Source of the DNA: Chloroflexus sp. Y-396-1
Lineage (GTDB): Bacteria; Chloroflexota; Chloroflexia; Chloroflexales; Chloroflexaceae
Reading direction: 5' to 3'
Length of the DNA: 64,000 nt
Assembly (NCBI RefSeq): GCF_000516515.1
Contig: NZ_KI911784.1
Coordinates: 1,334,881 to 1,398,880, forward strand
The notes beneath the pieces were generated by a model. It was not told where the DNA came from. It was given only the letters and a program-made list of their open reading frames with translations, and searched no databases. The number at the start of each line of letters is the position of its first letter. The stretch's first letter is position 1. This document shows positions 32,061 through 41,316 of this stretch, piece after piece. The position numbers and the translations under genes were made by a program.

Positions 32061-33461
32061 ATGCAGGATGTAATCTTCTTTGACCAACGCCCCCGTCCTG
32101 ACCGTGATCAGACACCGCGTGAGCGGCGCTATTACGTCTGGACGGTTGGGTGCCAGATGAATATATCTGACTCTGAACGGCTCGAAGCTGCATTACAGGG
32201 TGTGGGCTATAGTCCGGCTGCTCGCCCTGAAGATGCCAGCTTTATTGTGTTGAACTCTTGCAGTGTTCGAGCCTCGGCCGAAGAACGTATTCTCGGCAAG
32301 CTGGGTGAATTGGTACGGGTCAAACGCGCCCATCCTGATACGCGGATTGTGCTCTGGGGATGCATGGTAGGCCCGAACAATCGCTCGATCTTCGCCGAAC
32401 AATTACCGATGGTCGACTATTTTGTCTCGCCTTCGGCTGTTGATGAGGTAGTGGCGCTGGCGCCAAATCCAATCTATACACTTGATGAGCCAGCTTTGCC
32501 CGTGCGCGATTGGTCGCATCCACCAGTTTCGGTGCACGTACCCATCCAGTACGGTTGCAATATGACCTGTTCTTACTGCGTGATCCCGTTGCGTCGGGGC
32601 CGCGAACGGTCGCGACCGTTGACTGAAATTGTTGATGAGGTGCGTCGCATTGTTGCCCGTGGGGCAAAAGAGATTACTCTGCTTGGTCAGATTGTTGACT
32701 CGTGGGGCCATGACCTCCCCGGTCGCCCTGAATTGGCCGATCTGCTCGAGGCAGTCGATCCGACGCCGGGTCTGTTGCGCTTGCGTTTCCTCACTTCCCA
32801 TCCGGCCTGGATGACCGATCGTTTGATTGAAACGGTTGCGCGCTTACCGCGTTGCCAGCCCGAGATCAATCTACCTGTTCAGGCTGGTTCTGATCGAGTC
32901 CTCAAGTTGATGCGTCGTGGATATACTGTTGCTCGCTACAAGGCACTGATTGCGAAGATTCGCGCTACTATCCCCGATATTTCACTGACAACCGACATTA
33001 TTGTTGGTCATCCCGGCGAAACCGAAGACGATTTTCGTCAGACGATGGAGCTGTGTGCCGAGATTGGTTTTGATAAGGTACATATCGCTGCCTTCTCTGC
33101 TCGACCGGAGACGCGGGCTGCTGAAATGGAACAAGACCCGGCACTTGCCGTTCCGCCTGAAGTTAAAGAGGAACGTCGCCGTCGACTCGAACAGTTACAA
33201 GAGCGGATTGCAACCGAGCGTATGGCGCGTTTCCTTGGTCAGACGGTAGAGGTTCTGGTCGAAGGTGAAAGCAAAGGAAAATGGCGTGGTCGTACACCCG
33301 GCAATCGCCTGGTGTTCTTTAGCCATCCTCAAGACCTGACCGGCCAGTTGGTACCGGTGAAGATTACCGCTACCAGTCCATGGTCGTTGCAGGGAATACT
33401 GCAACGTGATGATTCGGTTCATGCTCAATACGAGGAGAATGACCTTGTCAAAGCAAGATGA
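32061..33461 (+). CDS. miaB: tRNA-2-methylthio-N6-dimethylallyladenosine synthase MiaB
   Basis: The 466-residue radical-SAM methylthiotransferase has the N-terminal UPF0004 domain with three cluster cysteines (VGCQMN, NSCSVR, WGCM), the radical-SAM triad CNMTCSYC (near residue 167) and a C-terminal TRAM domain (about 385-450). It adds a methylthio group to C2 of i6A37 in tRNAs reading UNN codons, using two [4Fe-4S] clusters and SAM. The family loop usually QNVNSYG is QIVDSWG here. The downstream TPR gene begins inside its last 23 bases. Confidence 0.92.
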   Translation: MQDVIFFDQRPRPDRDQTPRERRYYVWTVGCQMNISDSERLEAALQGVGYSPAARPEDASFIVLNSCSVRASAEERILGKLGELVRVKRAHPDTRIVLWGCMVGPNNRSIFAEQLPMVDYFVSPSAVDEVVALAPNPIYTLDEPALPVRDWSHPPVSVHVPIQYGCNMTCSYCVIPLRRGRERSRPLTEIVDEVRRIVARGAKEITLLGQIVDSWGHDLPGRPELADLLEAVDPTPGLLRLRFLTSHPAWMTDRLIETVARLPRCQPEINLPVQAGSDRVLKLMRRGYTVARYKALIAKIRATIPDISLTTDIIVGHPGETEDDFRQTMELCAEIGFDKVHIAAFSARPETRAAEMEQDPALAVPPEVKEERRRRLEQLQERIATERMARFLGQTVEVLVEGESKGKWRGRTPGNRLVFFSHPQDLTGQLVPVKITATSPWSLQGILQRDDSVHAQYEENDLVKAR

Positions 33462-34287
33462 GAAGATGCGTATTCGTCGCCGCCTTCAGGAAAAGGCGAT
33501 TGAGCTGGCTGCCCTTAACCGCTGGCAAGAGGCGGCTGAGTTGAATCAACAGTTGTTGCGGGTAGGTGAAGATGTTGAAACCTACAATCGGCTCGGTAAG
33601 GCCCTCTTTGAGCTGGGTAAGTACGCTGAAAGCCATCGTGCCTATCAGAATGCGTTGCGCCTGAATGCTGCCAATCCAATTGCGCGTAAGAATGTTGCCC
33701 GGCTTGAGGCGTTATTGGCCCGTGGTATTACCGAAGCACCGATTACGCGCTCGACACGCCAGCAGGTCGATATGCGCATGTTTATCACTGAAACCGGGCG
33801 TACTGCGCTGACTTCATTGGTAGATGTGCAGCGTGGTCCGGCGGTTGATGCTCTGATCACAGGTGAAAAGGTAGAACTGCGGGTCGAAGGAAAGATGGTT
33901 TATGTCTTCGACCTCGACGGTAATTTGATCGGGCGCATTGAGCCGAAGTTGAGCCATCGTCTCGTCGAGCTGATGAACGGTGGCAATCGCTATCTAGCCG
34001 CGGTAGTGCAGTCCGATTCGCGCAATGTGCGGATTCTCATTCGTGAGGTGTATCAAGACCCCAGCCAGCGTGGGCGGGTCTCCTTCCCTGGCAAGTTGGG
34101 TGAAGGGGCTACGATCCTGTCGTCACTCCGCTTCGACGATTACGAAGACCTGCTTGAGGAAGAAGAATTGATCGAAGAGCCAGAAACCTTCGATGAGGAT
34201 TTTGTCGGCGGTGATGAGGAAGAAGAGATTGGTCTCGATGAAATTGATCAAGATGTCGCCGACGACGACGATGGCCTTGAAGAATAG
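33439..34287 (+). CDS. TPR plus HIRAN-like domain protein with acidic C-terminus
   Basis: The roughly 282-residue protein begins with two TPR-type repeats (about 10-85: NRWQEAAELNQQLL, YNRLGKALFELGKYAESHRAYQNAL). A beta-rich region (about 135-215) with VYVFDLDGNLIGRIEPKLSHRLVELM resembles a HIRAN-like nucleic-acid-binding fold, and the last 60 residues are strongly acidic. The gene overlaps the end of miaB. The ATG at 33439 lies only 1 bp after GAGGAG, so the in-frame TTG at 33445 (7 bp spacing) may be the real start. Role unknown; its place suggests RNA-related function. A strong terminator follows. Confidence 0.75.
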   Translation: MTLSKQDEKMRIRRRLQEKAIELAALNRWQEAAELNQQLLRVGEDVETYNRLGKALFELGKYAESHRAYQNALRLNAANPIARKNVARLEALLARGITEAPITRSTRQQVDMRMFITETGRTALTSLVDVQRGPAVDALITGEKVELRVEGKMVYVFDLDGNLIGRIEPKLSHRLVELMNGGNRYLAAVVQSDSRNVRILIREVYQDPSQRGRVSFPGKLGEGATILSSLRFDDYEDLLEEEELIEEPETFDEDFVGGDEEEEIGLDEIDQDVADDDDGLEE

Positions 34288-34320
34288 TCATAACACCTGA
34301 TGAGTATTTAATAAAATACA

Positions 34321-34358
34321 GGTGCGAGGGTATCTCTCCCTCGCACCTATACGTTTTT
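34321..34358 (+). terminator. Rho-independent terminator of the miaB operon
   Basis: GGTGCGAGGG/CCCTCGCACC forms a perfect 10-bp stem with a 7-base loop (34321-34347), followed by a run of six T's at 34353-34358. This is the best intrinsic terminator in the window. Confidence 0.93.
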
Positions 34359-34464
34359 TGATCATGGGTGCGATTCAGATACGACGACTCGATCATCGCT
34401 GTCGGTTTACCCTATTGCATAGTTTTTCATTCGCAATCTACATTCTCCATTCGCCCTGATATTT

Positions 34465-36273
34465 CTATTCACGTCCTGCAGCCTCGATGTACTCCAGACT
34501 CTGGTGGCGAAAATAGGTGTTGTATAGTTCAGCATAATGAGTACCGGCTGCTAACAATTGGTTGTGCGATCCTTGTTCGAGAATCGTCCCATGACGCAAC
34601 ACAATAATCCGATCTACCTCTTGTACAGTACTGAGCCGGTGGGCAATGATGATCGCCGTTCGCCCACGCATCGCCTCATCAAGTCCCTCTTGAATCAGCA
34701 CTTCAGTGAGTGGATCGATGCTGGCCGTTGCCTCATCGAGAATGAGGATCGCTGGGTCTTGCAGCAACACCCGTGCCAGGGCCACAAGTTGGCGTTGCCC
34801 CATACTTAATCCGCTCCCACGTTCACCTACCGGAGTGTCGAGACCATGAGGAAGCGCTGCCAGCCAGTCGCCATGGCCAACGCGACGCGCAGCCGCTAAT
34901 ACAGCATCATCATCGGCATCAGGGCGTCCGTAGCGAATGTTTTCGCGTACTGTGCCATCGAACAAAAATGGGGTCTGAGTCACCATGCCGAGCTGACTCC
35001 GGTAAGCGTTCAGATCGAGGTGTCGTATGTCATACCCGTCAATCCGAATCTGCCCACCTTGAAATTCGTAGAACCGTGCAATCAGCTTAGCGATGCTGCT
35101 CTTGCCCGAGCCGGTGTGACCAACCAGGGCCACGCGCTCACCCGCTTTGATGTGAAGGTTGAACTGACGTAACACTGGTTCGCCTGGTTTATAGGCAAAA
35201 TCGACCTGCTCGAACATGATCTCACCGCGTAGCCGTCCAGGATCAATTCGGTCGAGTTGTACCACACGCGGTTCGGCGTCGATCAGCGCAAAGACACGCT
35301 CGCCAGCAGCCAGCCCAAGCTGGAACTGGCTCCAGAATGAAGCAATGCTGGTCAGCGGGAACCAGAAATTCTGAAGACCCTGGATAAACAGAAACCATGT
35401 ACCGGTTGTCAATTCACCAGTGTACACGGCCTGTCCACCAAGGTAGACCAGCAGCGCCGTACCTACTGCGGCAAGCAGATTAAGTAACGGAAAGATGCTA
35501 CTAAAGGTATATCGGGTTTGCAGATTCACCCGCCGGCTTTTCTGATTAACATCGAGAAAATCGGCATAGATAGCCTGCTCCTGGCGAAACGTTTTGGCAA
35601 CCCCAATCCCGCTTACCGTCTCCTGGATATGATTGCTGACCTCGGCATTTACCCGACGTGAAGCGGTAATGACACGACGGGCGATGGCCCGGAAGGCCAG
35701 GGCAGCGCCGATAATGAGCGGGGCCAGACCGAGTAAAATCAGGGTTAACGACCAACTGACACTGGCTAGATAGCCGACTAACACGAAAACTAACAGTAAT
35801 CGGCTCAGCAGATCCATTGTCAGTGTCATGACCTGTGCAAAGGCTGCGGTATCGGAATTGACCCGACTCACAATCTTTCCCGATGGGAACTGATCGTAGA
35901 AACTCAAATCACGGGCTAGAACGGCATTGACTGCATCGTGGCGCATTGCCAGCACGACCTCGCCAATTGCCTTCACCGACATTGTCTGCCGAATCAGGTT
36001 AAACACCCACGCGAGACATGCGATGAGCGCCAAAGCACCGGCTAGTACCGCGACTTGATTGAGCGACGTTGCCGTTTGAATCTCATCGATGCTGTACGCG
36101 ATAAAGATCGGGATCAACGCCTCAATGAGAGCGGTGGCCGTGATCATCAAGGCCGCTGTGATAATTTTGGACGCTTGCGGACGAAAGTAGTTTAGGATGC
36201 GCCGTACTAGCTCACGATCACGGTACTTACGGTCGTATCCTTCCGCATCAAGACCATCAAACAGAAAACCCAT
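34465..36273 (-). CDS. ABC exporter half-transporter (second subunit of pair)
   Basis: About 602 residues from MGFLFDGL (the start 2 bp after the upstream stop). Six transmembrane helices (about 25-315) are followed by a nucleotide-binding domain: Walker A GHTGSGKSS, Q-loop VTQTPF, signature LSMGQRQL, Walker B ILILDEATASID and switch His in IIAHRLSTV. The signature has Met in place of the first Gly after LS. Together with the 36275-38092 product it should form a heterodimeric type IV exporter for lipids, drugs or peptides. The substrate is not predictable. Confidence 0.9.
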   Translation of the reverse strand: MGFLFDGLDAEGYDRKYRDRELVRRILNYFRPQASKIITAALMITATALIEALIPIFIAYSIDEIQTATSLNQVAVLAGALALIACLAWVFNLIRQTMSVKAIGEVVLAMRHDAVNAVLARDLSFYDQFPSGKIVSRVNSDTAAFAQVMTLTMDLLSRLLLVFVLVGYLASVSWSLTLILLGLAPLIIGAALAFRAIARRVITASRRVNAEVSNHIQETVSGIGVAKTFRQEQAIYADFLDVNQKSRRVNLQTRYTFSSIFPLLNLLAAVGTALLVYLGGQAVYTGELTTGTWFLFIQGLQNFWFPLTSIASFWSQFQLGLAAGERVFALIDAEPRVVQLDRIDPGRLRGEIMFEQVDFAYKPGEPVLRQFNLHIKAGERVALVGHTGSGKSSIAKLIARFYEFQGGQIRIDGYDIRHLDLNAYRSQLGMVTQTPFLFDGTVRENIRYGRPDADDDAVLAAARRVGHGDWLAALPHGLDTPVGERGSGLSMGQRQLVALARVLLQDPAILILDEATASIDPLTEVLIQEGLDEAMRGRTAIIIAHRLSTVQEVDRIIVLRHGTILEQGSHNQLLAAGTHYAELYNTYFRHQSLEYIEAAGRE

Positions 36274-36274
36274 A

Positions 36275-38092
36275 CTATGCAGCCCCTTCTGTTGCCCGCA
36301 CAACCCCGGTTTCGGGTACCGCGTGTTCGTAACGCGCAAAAATGCGACGATAGTGCGGTGATGTACGTAAGAGTTCTTCGTGTTTCCCTGACGCTACCAG
36401 TCGACCGCTATCGAGGACTAGAATCTGATCGGCCCACCGAATCTGAGCCAACCGATGGGTGATCAACAGGACGGTACGTCCCTGCTGGGCCTGACGGATG
36501 GCACGCTGAATTTCGTCTTCGGTAGCACTATCGATCGCACTGGTACTATCATCGAGAATAAGGATACGTGGATGGGCAAGAAACGCACGCGCCAGTGCAA
36601 TTCGCTGGCGTTGACCTCCAGAGAGTGTCACTCCACGCTCGCCGATCACCGTCTGATAGCCATCTGGCATGCGACTGATAAACTCATGTGCCTGTGCTGC
36701 CCGTGCTGCCGCTTCAATCTCTGCTTGCGTTGCCCCAGGAGCGCCGAAAGCGATATTTTCGGCAATTGTGCGTGAGAAGAGAAAAATATCTTGCTCGATC
36801 TTGCCGATCTGTGAGCGTAACGCATCAAGATTCCAGTCCCGGACATCAACCCCATCGATCAATACGCGCCCGCTGGTGGCATCGTAGGTACGATTCACCA
36901 ACTGAGTCAGCGCACTTTTCCCACTCCCCGTCTGTCCAACAATAGCTACTGTCTGCCCGGCAGGAATGTGGAATGAGATGTCGTGCAAGACCTGATGGGG
37001 AGCTTCATCGGGATGAGCGGCAAAACTGAAGCTCACATGCTCAAACGTGATCTCGCCGCGTAGCGGCGCACTATAGCCATTCGGGTTCTCATCGAGATCG
37101 GTTTCAGCATTGATGACAGATAAAATCCGGCGCGCTCCGGCCAGGCCGGCCTGGAAAACTGAAAAAGCAAAGAGCGAAATAAATGTAGGAAATCGCAATA
37201 CATTCATCAAACCGATAACGGCAACGACCTGCCCTAAACCAATCTCGCCAATGCTGTAGAGCCAGAGTGCATGAAAGAATTGGGCGCCTAGAGCGATTCC
37301 AAACAGCAAAAGTGGCAAATAGCGAGCTTCGATGCGGCCTTGTTCAATGAACAGATCACGAAAACGTTGTGCGTTCCGCAAATACTTCGAACGTTCGAGT
37401 GCTTCACGGGCACTGGCCTTAACGACCTCAATCCCGCTAATGGTCTCTTCCAGCCCGGCGTTCATCAAACCATACTGCTCACGTTGACGCTGAATAACCG
37501 GCATCAATCGATGCAGATACTGACGTGCCGTGATAATATACCCGACGACGAAGAGCAACGGGATGATCATCAATCGCGGCTCGGTAAAAAAGATAAACGT
37601 GAGCGGTACCACGATCCCCAACACTGTTTCAGAAATCAATGTGGTTCCGGGTACGATCATATTCGCTACCAGATTGGTATCATCAGTCGCACGGGCCATG
37701 AGATCACCCGCTCGCTGGCGATCATGAAACGCCTTACTCTTCGCGAGCAGACTTTCATAAAATTCCTGACGAATATCAGCTTCAACCCGTGCTGCCACTG
37801 TTTCTGCCGATAGACTGCCGATCAATGCACTGAGGCTATCAGTGACCATCAACGCCAGAACTCCAAGCGCCAGTGCTGTCAAGGCTGCATAGTCTGGCGG
37901 GCCACTCAGCACATCGGCTGCGCGCCCGATGACCGCCTGTGCTCCTGAATAGGCAGCCCATGCTGTGATAAAACAGAGGTAAAATCCTAGCGCAAATGGC
38001 CAGTAACGTCCAACATGCGAGAGGAGCCAACGCGCTACGCTGCGTCGGTCGTAGGTATACGCTGAAGCAATGGAAAATTCGCTACGCTGCAC
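36275..38092 (-). CDS. ABC exporter half-transporter with degenerate Walker B (first subunit of pair)
   Basis: The 605-residue protein has six membrane helices (about 25-320) and a nucleotide-binding domain: Walker A GQTGSGKSA, LSGGQRQRIALARA, and Walker B ILILDDSTSAID. The catalytic Glu after Walker B is Asp. With the LSMGQ signature of the partner, this forms the degenerate ATP site known from heterodimeric exporters such as TM287/288. The two genes are separated by a single base, ensuring equal expression. The upstream 460 bp hold a possible minus-strand -10 (TATACT, 38142-38137). Confidence 0.92.
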   Translation of the reverse strand: MQRSEFSIASAYTYDRRSVARWLLSHVGRYWPFALGFYLCFITAWAAYSGAQAVIGRAADVLSGPPDYAALTALALGVLALMVTDSLSALIGSLSAETVAARVEADIRQEFYESLLAKSKAFHDRQRAGDLMARATDDTNLVANMIVPGTTLISETVLGIVVPLTFIFFTEPRLMIIPLLFVVGYIITARQYLHRLMPVIQRQREQYGLMNAGLEETISGIEVVKASAREALERSKYLRNAQRFRDLFIEQGRIEARYLPLLLFGIALGAQFFHALWLYSIGEIGLGQVVAVIGLMNVLRFPTFISLFAFSVFQAGLAGARRILSVINAETDLDENPNGYSAPLRGEITFEHVSFSFAAHPDEAPHQVLHDISFHIPAGQTVAIVGQTGSGKSALTQLVNRTYDATSGRVLIDGVDVRDWNLDALRSQIGKIEQDIFLFSRTIAENIAFGAPGATQAEIEAAARAAQAHEFISRMPDGYQTVIGERGVTLSGGQRQRIALARAFLAHPRILILDDSTSAIDSATEDEIQRAIRQAQQGRTVLLITHRLAQIRWADQILVLDSGRLVASGKHEELLRTSPHYRRIFARYEHAVPETGVVRATEGAA

Positions 38093-38553
38093 GATTGTTC
38101 TGCTCCTTTCGCCTCTAAAAATAGAACATGGTTGCTAGTATACTTGATCGAGATAGGTTAGAGATCGGTCAGAAGATGGAAAAAGGGTTCTGCGCCCGTA
38201 CCTCATGAATTGCAGCAGCGGCACCGTGTTTATGTCATGGGCGGCGTCGCATCCCAAATCACCTGTCGATTCCCATCTGAATGAGCAAGACACCGCCCTG
38301 ATCCAGGAGATTCCAACATTGATCCCTTCCGAATCAGGTTGGTCGTCAGTTGTATCCCGTCTCTCAACAGGTGCATCCGTCGTCACGTGACGACGATGTA
38401 TTAAGATGGACGCTAAAAGTGCGTCCGAAACCTCCTTGACCACTAGAGGAATGAACAGAGAGAAGCGCAAGTTAGAAGGAAAGGGGCAGGTTCGGAACCT
38501 GCCCCCAGAGTGTGCTGCTACGAGCGGCAATACAGTCCGCTTTCCGATATGTT
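38093..38553. other. 461-bp intergenic region
   Basis: It contains the leader of the ABC exporter operon (minus strand) and, at 38483-38505, the terminator of the secreted-protein gene. In between I see no convincing gene; open frames there lack ribosome sites and coding character. Confidence 0.55.
38483..38505 (-). terminator. Terminator hairpin of the secreted-protein gene
   Basis: GGGGCAGGTT/AACCTGCCCC forms a 10-bp stem with a CGG loop, 49 bp past the stop at 38554 on the minus strand. It is followed by a T/C-rich run (TTTCCTTCTAACTT). Confidence 0.7.
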
Positions 38554-39774
38554 CTACGGTAGCGACCAGACACTTATATCGCGCACGTGCCAGTCGGCAC
38601 CCCACCAGCGATCCCCGCGAAATTCAACCTGCGTCGTTCCGGCTGGAATGGGCATCCAGAAATTGCGGAAATGTTCATCTTTGAAATAGCGACTGTCTTG
38701 TAATTGCAGACGAGCAGTTTGCCAGGCGCCACCGTCAAAACGAACCTGTAGATTGGGGCCGATTCCGACGAAACGCAGATAGGCGTTGGTTGGCGCCGGT
38801 GCCGATAGGGTAGCGATAGGGTTTGCGCGGTCGGCATAACGACGGTCGGCAGCGATCATCGTAAATGGCCGAGTGGGGCTGATCGTGATGTTATCCCAAT
38901 GCCATGTTCCTGGTCGGCAGGGTGACGTACAGTCTTTGAGCGGATTGTACGAGTGGTGACCAAACTGGACAACTCCTTGATCCCAGCCCAGATCGGCAAT
39001 TCTGGTATCTACCCAATAGAAGTTATAGGCCGGCATGCCAAACTTGATACTAGTACGTGAGATTTGCAATTCAAAGGTGTCACGGCGCGTAGGACTTGGC
39101 TCAAGAAAGCGATCATACGGAATAGGGATACCATCGATCACTGTAGGCTGAAAATTGCGATAAATGATGACATCAAAAAAATTACCGGTGAGATCCATCC
39201 GTACCTGAACGGCATTGCGCGGTGGGCCACTGACATCGACCACCATATCGAGAGGGAGCTGGAGATGTTCATTGTAAGGACTAATCCAGAGATCAATCCA
39301 ATCGCGGAGACTGGTACGTAATGTTGAGACATCAAAGCGAATCGTTGCTGTGCCTCCGCTGAAATCGACCAGATGATTCGGCGTCAGATAGATCATACCG
39401 TAACCGCTGGCCTTAATGGCGGTCATAACGTGGTTACGACATAGATAGACAGCTTCTTCGTAACGACGAATGGTATGTGTAGCCGGGGCGGGTGAACAAT
39501 CGGTACCATGCTCAGCGTCCATTGGTTCAAGCTGATACCAGGTATTCACGTCGCGGGAATGTATCGTGACATCCCAATGCGCCGGGTTCCAGCTTTGGGG
39601 TTGATTCGGTTCACCGGTAAATGTTTCGGTGAAGATTGAAGGCTTCACAATGATTGGGATAAATTGACGATGGCCACCGTTTGCGACAACCGCTAACGAG
39701 GGTTGACAGATGAACCAGAGCAATCCACTTAACCAGCAGACAGTCAACGTTGTCAGCCAGAATCGTCGTTGCAT
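38554..39774 (-). CDS. Secreted beta-sandwich protein of unknown function
   Basis: About 406 residues from MQRRFWLTT; this start has GGAGG 5 bp upstream. A signal peptide (WLTTLTVCWLSGLLWFICQPSLA) is followed by the short hydrophobic motif FIPIIVKP. The body reads as a jelly-roll glycan-binding or GH16-like fold (PAHWDVTIHSRDVNTWYQL, IRFDVSTL, DLWISPYN, HWDNITISP, VEFRGDRWWGADWHVRDISVW), but I see no GH16 catalytic ExDxE. A cystine pair may lie in CTSPCRPG. It lies downstream of a GH5-like gene with a hairpin between; a glycan-related role is likely. Confidence in secretion is high, in function low. Confidence 0.75.
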   Translation of the reverse strand: MQRRFWLTTLTVCWLSGLLWFICQPSLAVVANGGHRQFIPIIVKPSIFTETFTGEPNQPQSWNPAHWDVTIHSRDVNTWYQLEPMDAEHGTDCSPAPATHTIRRYEEAVYLCRNHVMTAIKASGYGMIYLTPNHLVDFSGGTATIRFDVSTLRTSLRDWIDLWISPYNEHLQLPLDMVVDVSGPPRNAVQVRMDLTGNFFDVIIYRNFQPTVIDGIPIPYDRFLEPSPTRRDTFELQISRTSIKFGMPAYNFYWVDTRIADLGWDQGVVQFGHHSYNPLKDCTSPCRPGTWHWDNITISPTRPFTMIAADRRYADRANPIATLSAPAPTNAYLRFVGIGPNLQVRFDGGAWQTARLQLQDSRYFKDEHFRNFWMPIPAGTTQVEFRGDRWWGADWHVRDISVWSLP

Positions 39775-39795
39775 CAAAACCTCCAAAACATTCAG

Positions 39796-39835
39796 CGACG
39801 CCTCAGCTCTGGTATGACCAGGGTGTGAGGCGTCG
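39796..39835 (-). promoter_or_regulatory. Large nested hairpin in leader of secreted-protein gene
   Basis: Arms CGACGCCTCA (39796-39805) and TGAGGCGTCG (39826-39835) are perfect inverted repeats, with an inner CTGGT/ACCAG stem around ATG. It sits 22 bp before the start codon on the minus strand, just upstream of the GGAGG. It may act as an attenuator, an mRNA stabiliser or the GH5 gene's terminator. Confidence 0.5.
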
Positions 39836-39943
39836 TTGCGATGACTCGTAGTGTCATTCGATGCCATTTGAAAGATGACATCGGAACTTTACTACCATAT
39901 TGTACGTTGTATCACGAACCAGAAAGTAACAGCTTTGTCTCAA

Positions 39944-41185
39944 CTACTTGATTGCAAGCGGAATGTAGACGCGCACCGTTAACAATGAAGGAACGATCTG
40001 TAACTCCTGAGACGCCGTACTAGCCAGTGAACGTACCGCTGTCTGGGCATCTGACCATTGACCGGTACCATCGTTCACATTGAAGTATGGCCATACCCAC
40101 ACACCGGCATAGCAGTTCGCGTGGAGCTCAGCGAGTAACTGAGTTGGTGTACGATGTGTACCGCCAGCATTCGCTGGCACCTCGCCGACCACGACCGGTT
40201 TGTCGAAACCTGCCTCGTACCAATCGTTGAAGAGCGGGGAATAGCTCCAATACTGCTCGTCACCGTTCATCCAGCCATAGTAGTGAATCTGGTAGAAATC
40301 GAGATAGCCTTGTGGATCGTAGACGGTCAACTGCGCATCGCTCCAGAAATTGCCACTGGCGCCAAGTGCTCGTGCGCTATTCCACTTCATCGAGGCACTG
40401 CCGACCGTTGTCAACTGGTTAGAATTGCGATGGATAGCACCGGAAATTTCAGCAATAAAGCGCTGCATCTGGGCCAGTGTCACCGGCTGGGAGACCTCTC
40501 TTGCCGGGGTAAAGTGGGGTGGTTCGCTAATGCCAAACTCTGGCTCGTTAAAAATATCCCATGCCAGCACATTCGGATGAGTGCCAACCGTGTACCCATT
40601 TGTGCCAACCGGATACCGGAGCATTGGCAACAGAGCGTTGTTGATAAACGAGGCACGTTTCGCACTATCAACGATGAGATCACGGTGACCGCCCGCGTGT
40701 TCACCTCGATCATAAGGTGTTGAGTCGGCGAAGAGCATATCGAAGCTCCAGAGAGTGAAGACGAGATAGATATTCTCTTCGCTTGCGATCTGGATGGCAC
40801 TGGCCAGGCTGGGCAAGAAATTGGCATCAAGACCGGTCACTGCACCGCCACTGTTCGCATTAAATTCGGGTGCCCCCCGGCCATCGGCAAACAACCACCA
40901 GCGCACGGTGTTAGCACCTTGCTGGCGGAGCGCACGAAACATCGCCCGGGTTGCGTTGGCATCGTAGGTGTGCTGATTCCACTCTTCGACTGTGCCGAAA
41001 TCGGCGCTATAGCCACCATTAAGCCAGGGGACATTTGCACCTAGCAAGAACCAGCGTCCGCCAAAACGTGGTACGAGGTGTGAACGGTCACCAGAACATC
41101 CTGCCGAGGTAGTAACAGTTGATGGGACAAGCGAAAGAATACCGAAGAGGAGTGCAATCCAGGCTAATCGTCGTGTATAAGCCAT
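39944..41185 (-). CDS. Secreted GH5-like glycoside hydrolase (cellulase/mannanase superfamily)
   Basis: The 413-residue protein has an N-terminal signal peptide (LAWIALLFGILSLVPSTVTTSA), then a TIM-barrel domain. Features are FLLGANVPWLNGG, GANTVRWWLF, VLAWDIFNEPEFG with the acid/base Glu near residue 213, IHYYGW, and PVVVGEVPAN with the nucleophile Glu near 334. This fits retaining clan GH-A enzymes of GH5 type acting on beta-mannan or beta-glucan; exact specificity is not readable. The protein ends VRVYIPLAIK, a motif similar to that after the signal peptide of the next gene's product. AGAGG lies 6 bp before the ATG. Confidence 0.85.
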   Translation of the reverse strand: MAYTRRLAWIALLFGILSLVPSTVTTSAGCSGDRSHLVPRFGGRWFLLGANVPWLNGGYSADFGTVEEWNQHTYDANATRAMFRALRQQGANTVRWWLFADGRGAPEFNANSGGAVTGLDANFLPSLASAIQIASEENIYLVFTLWSFDMLFADSTPYDRGEHAGGHRDLIVDSAKRASFINNALLPMLRYPVGTNGYTVGTHPNVLAWDIFNEPEFGISEPPHFTPAREVSQPVTLAQMQRFIAEISGAIHRNSNQLTTVGSASMKWNSARALGASGNFWSDAQLTVYDPQGYLDFYQIHYYGWMNGDEQYWSYSPLFNDWYEAGFDKPVVVGEVPANAGGTHRTPTQLLAELHANCYAGVWVWPYFNVNDGTGQWSDAQTAVRSLASTASQELQIVPSLLTVRVYIPLAIK

Positions 41186-41316
41186 GACGAGCCTCTTTGT
41201 CGATCGGTTGATAAGTAACTTTCATCGACTCACCCTCCGGTATTTTAGCACTTGATGAAAGAAATGTCATCATGCGGAAGCTAGGTCTATAGTACTAAAA
41301 ACCTTGCTCATGCGTT

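Noticed and set aside
38135-38605. 156-residue minus-strand reading frame between the ABC exporter and secreted-protein genes
   Set aside because: It runs through the terminator hairpin and into the end of the secreted-protein gene; no plausible start or domain.
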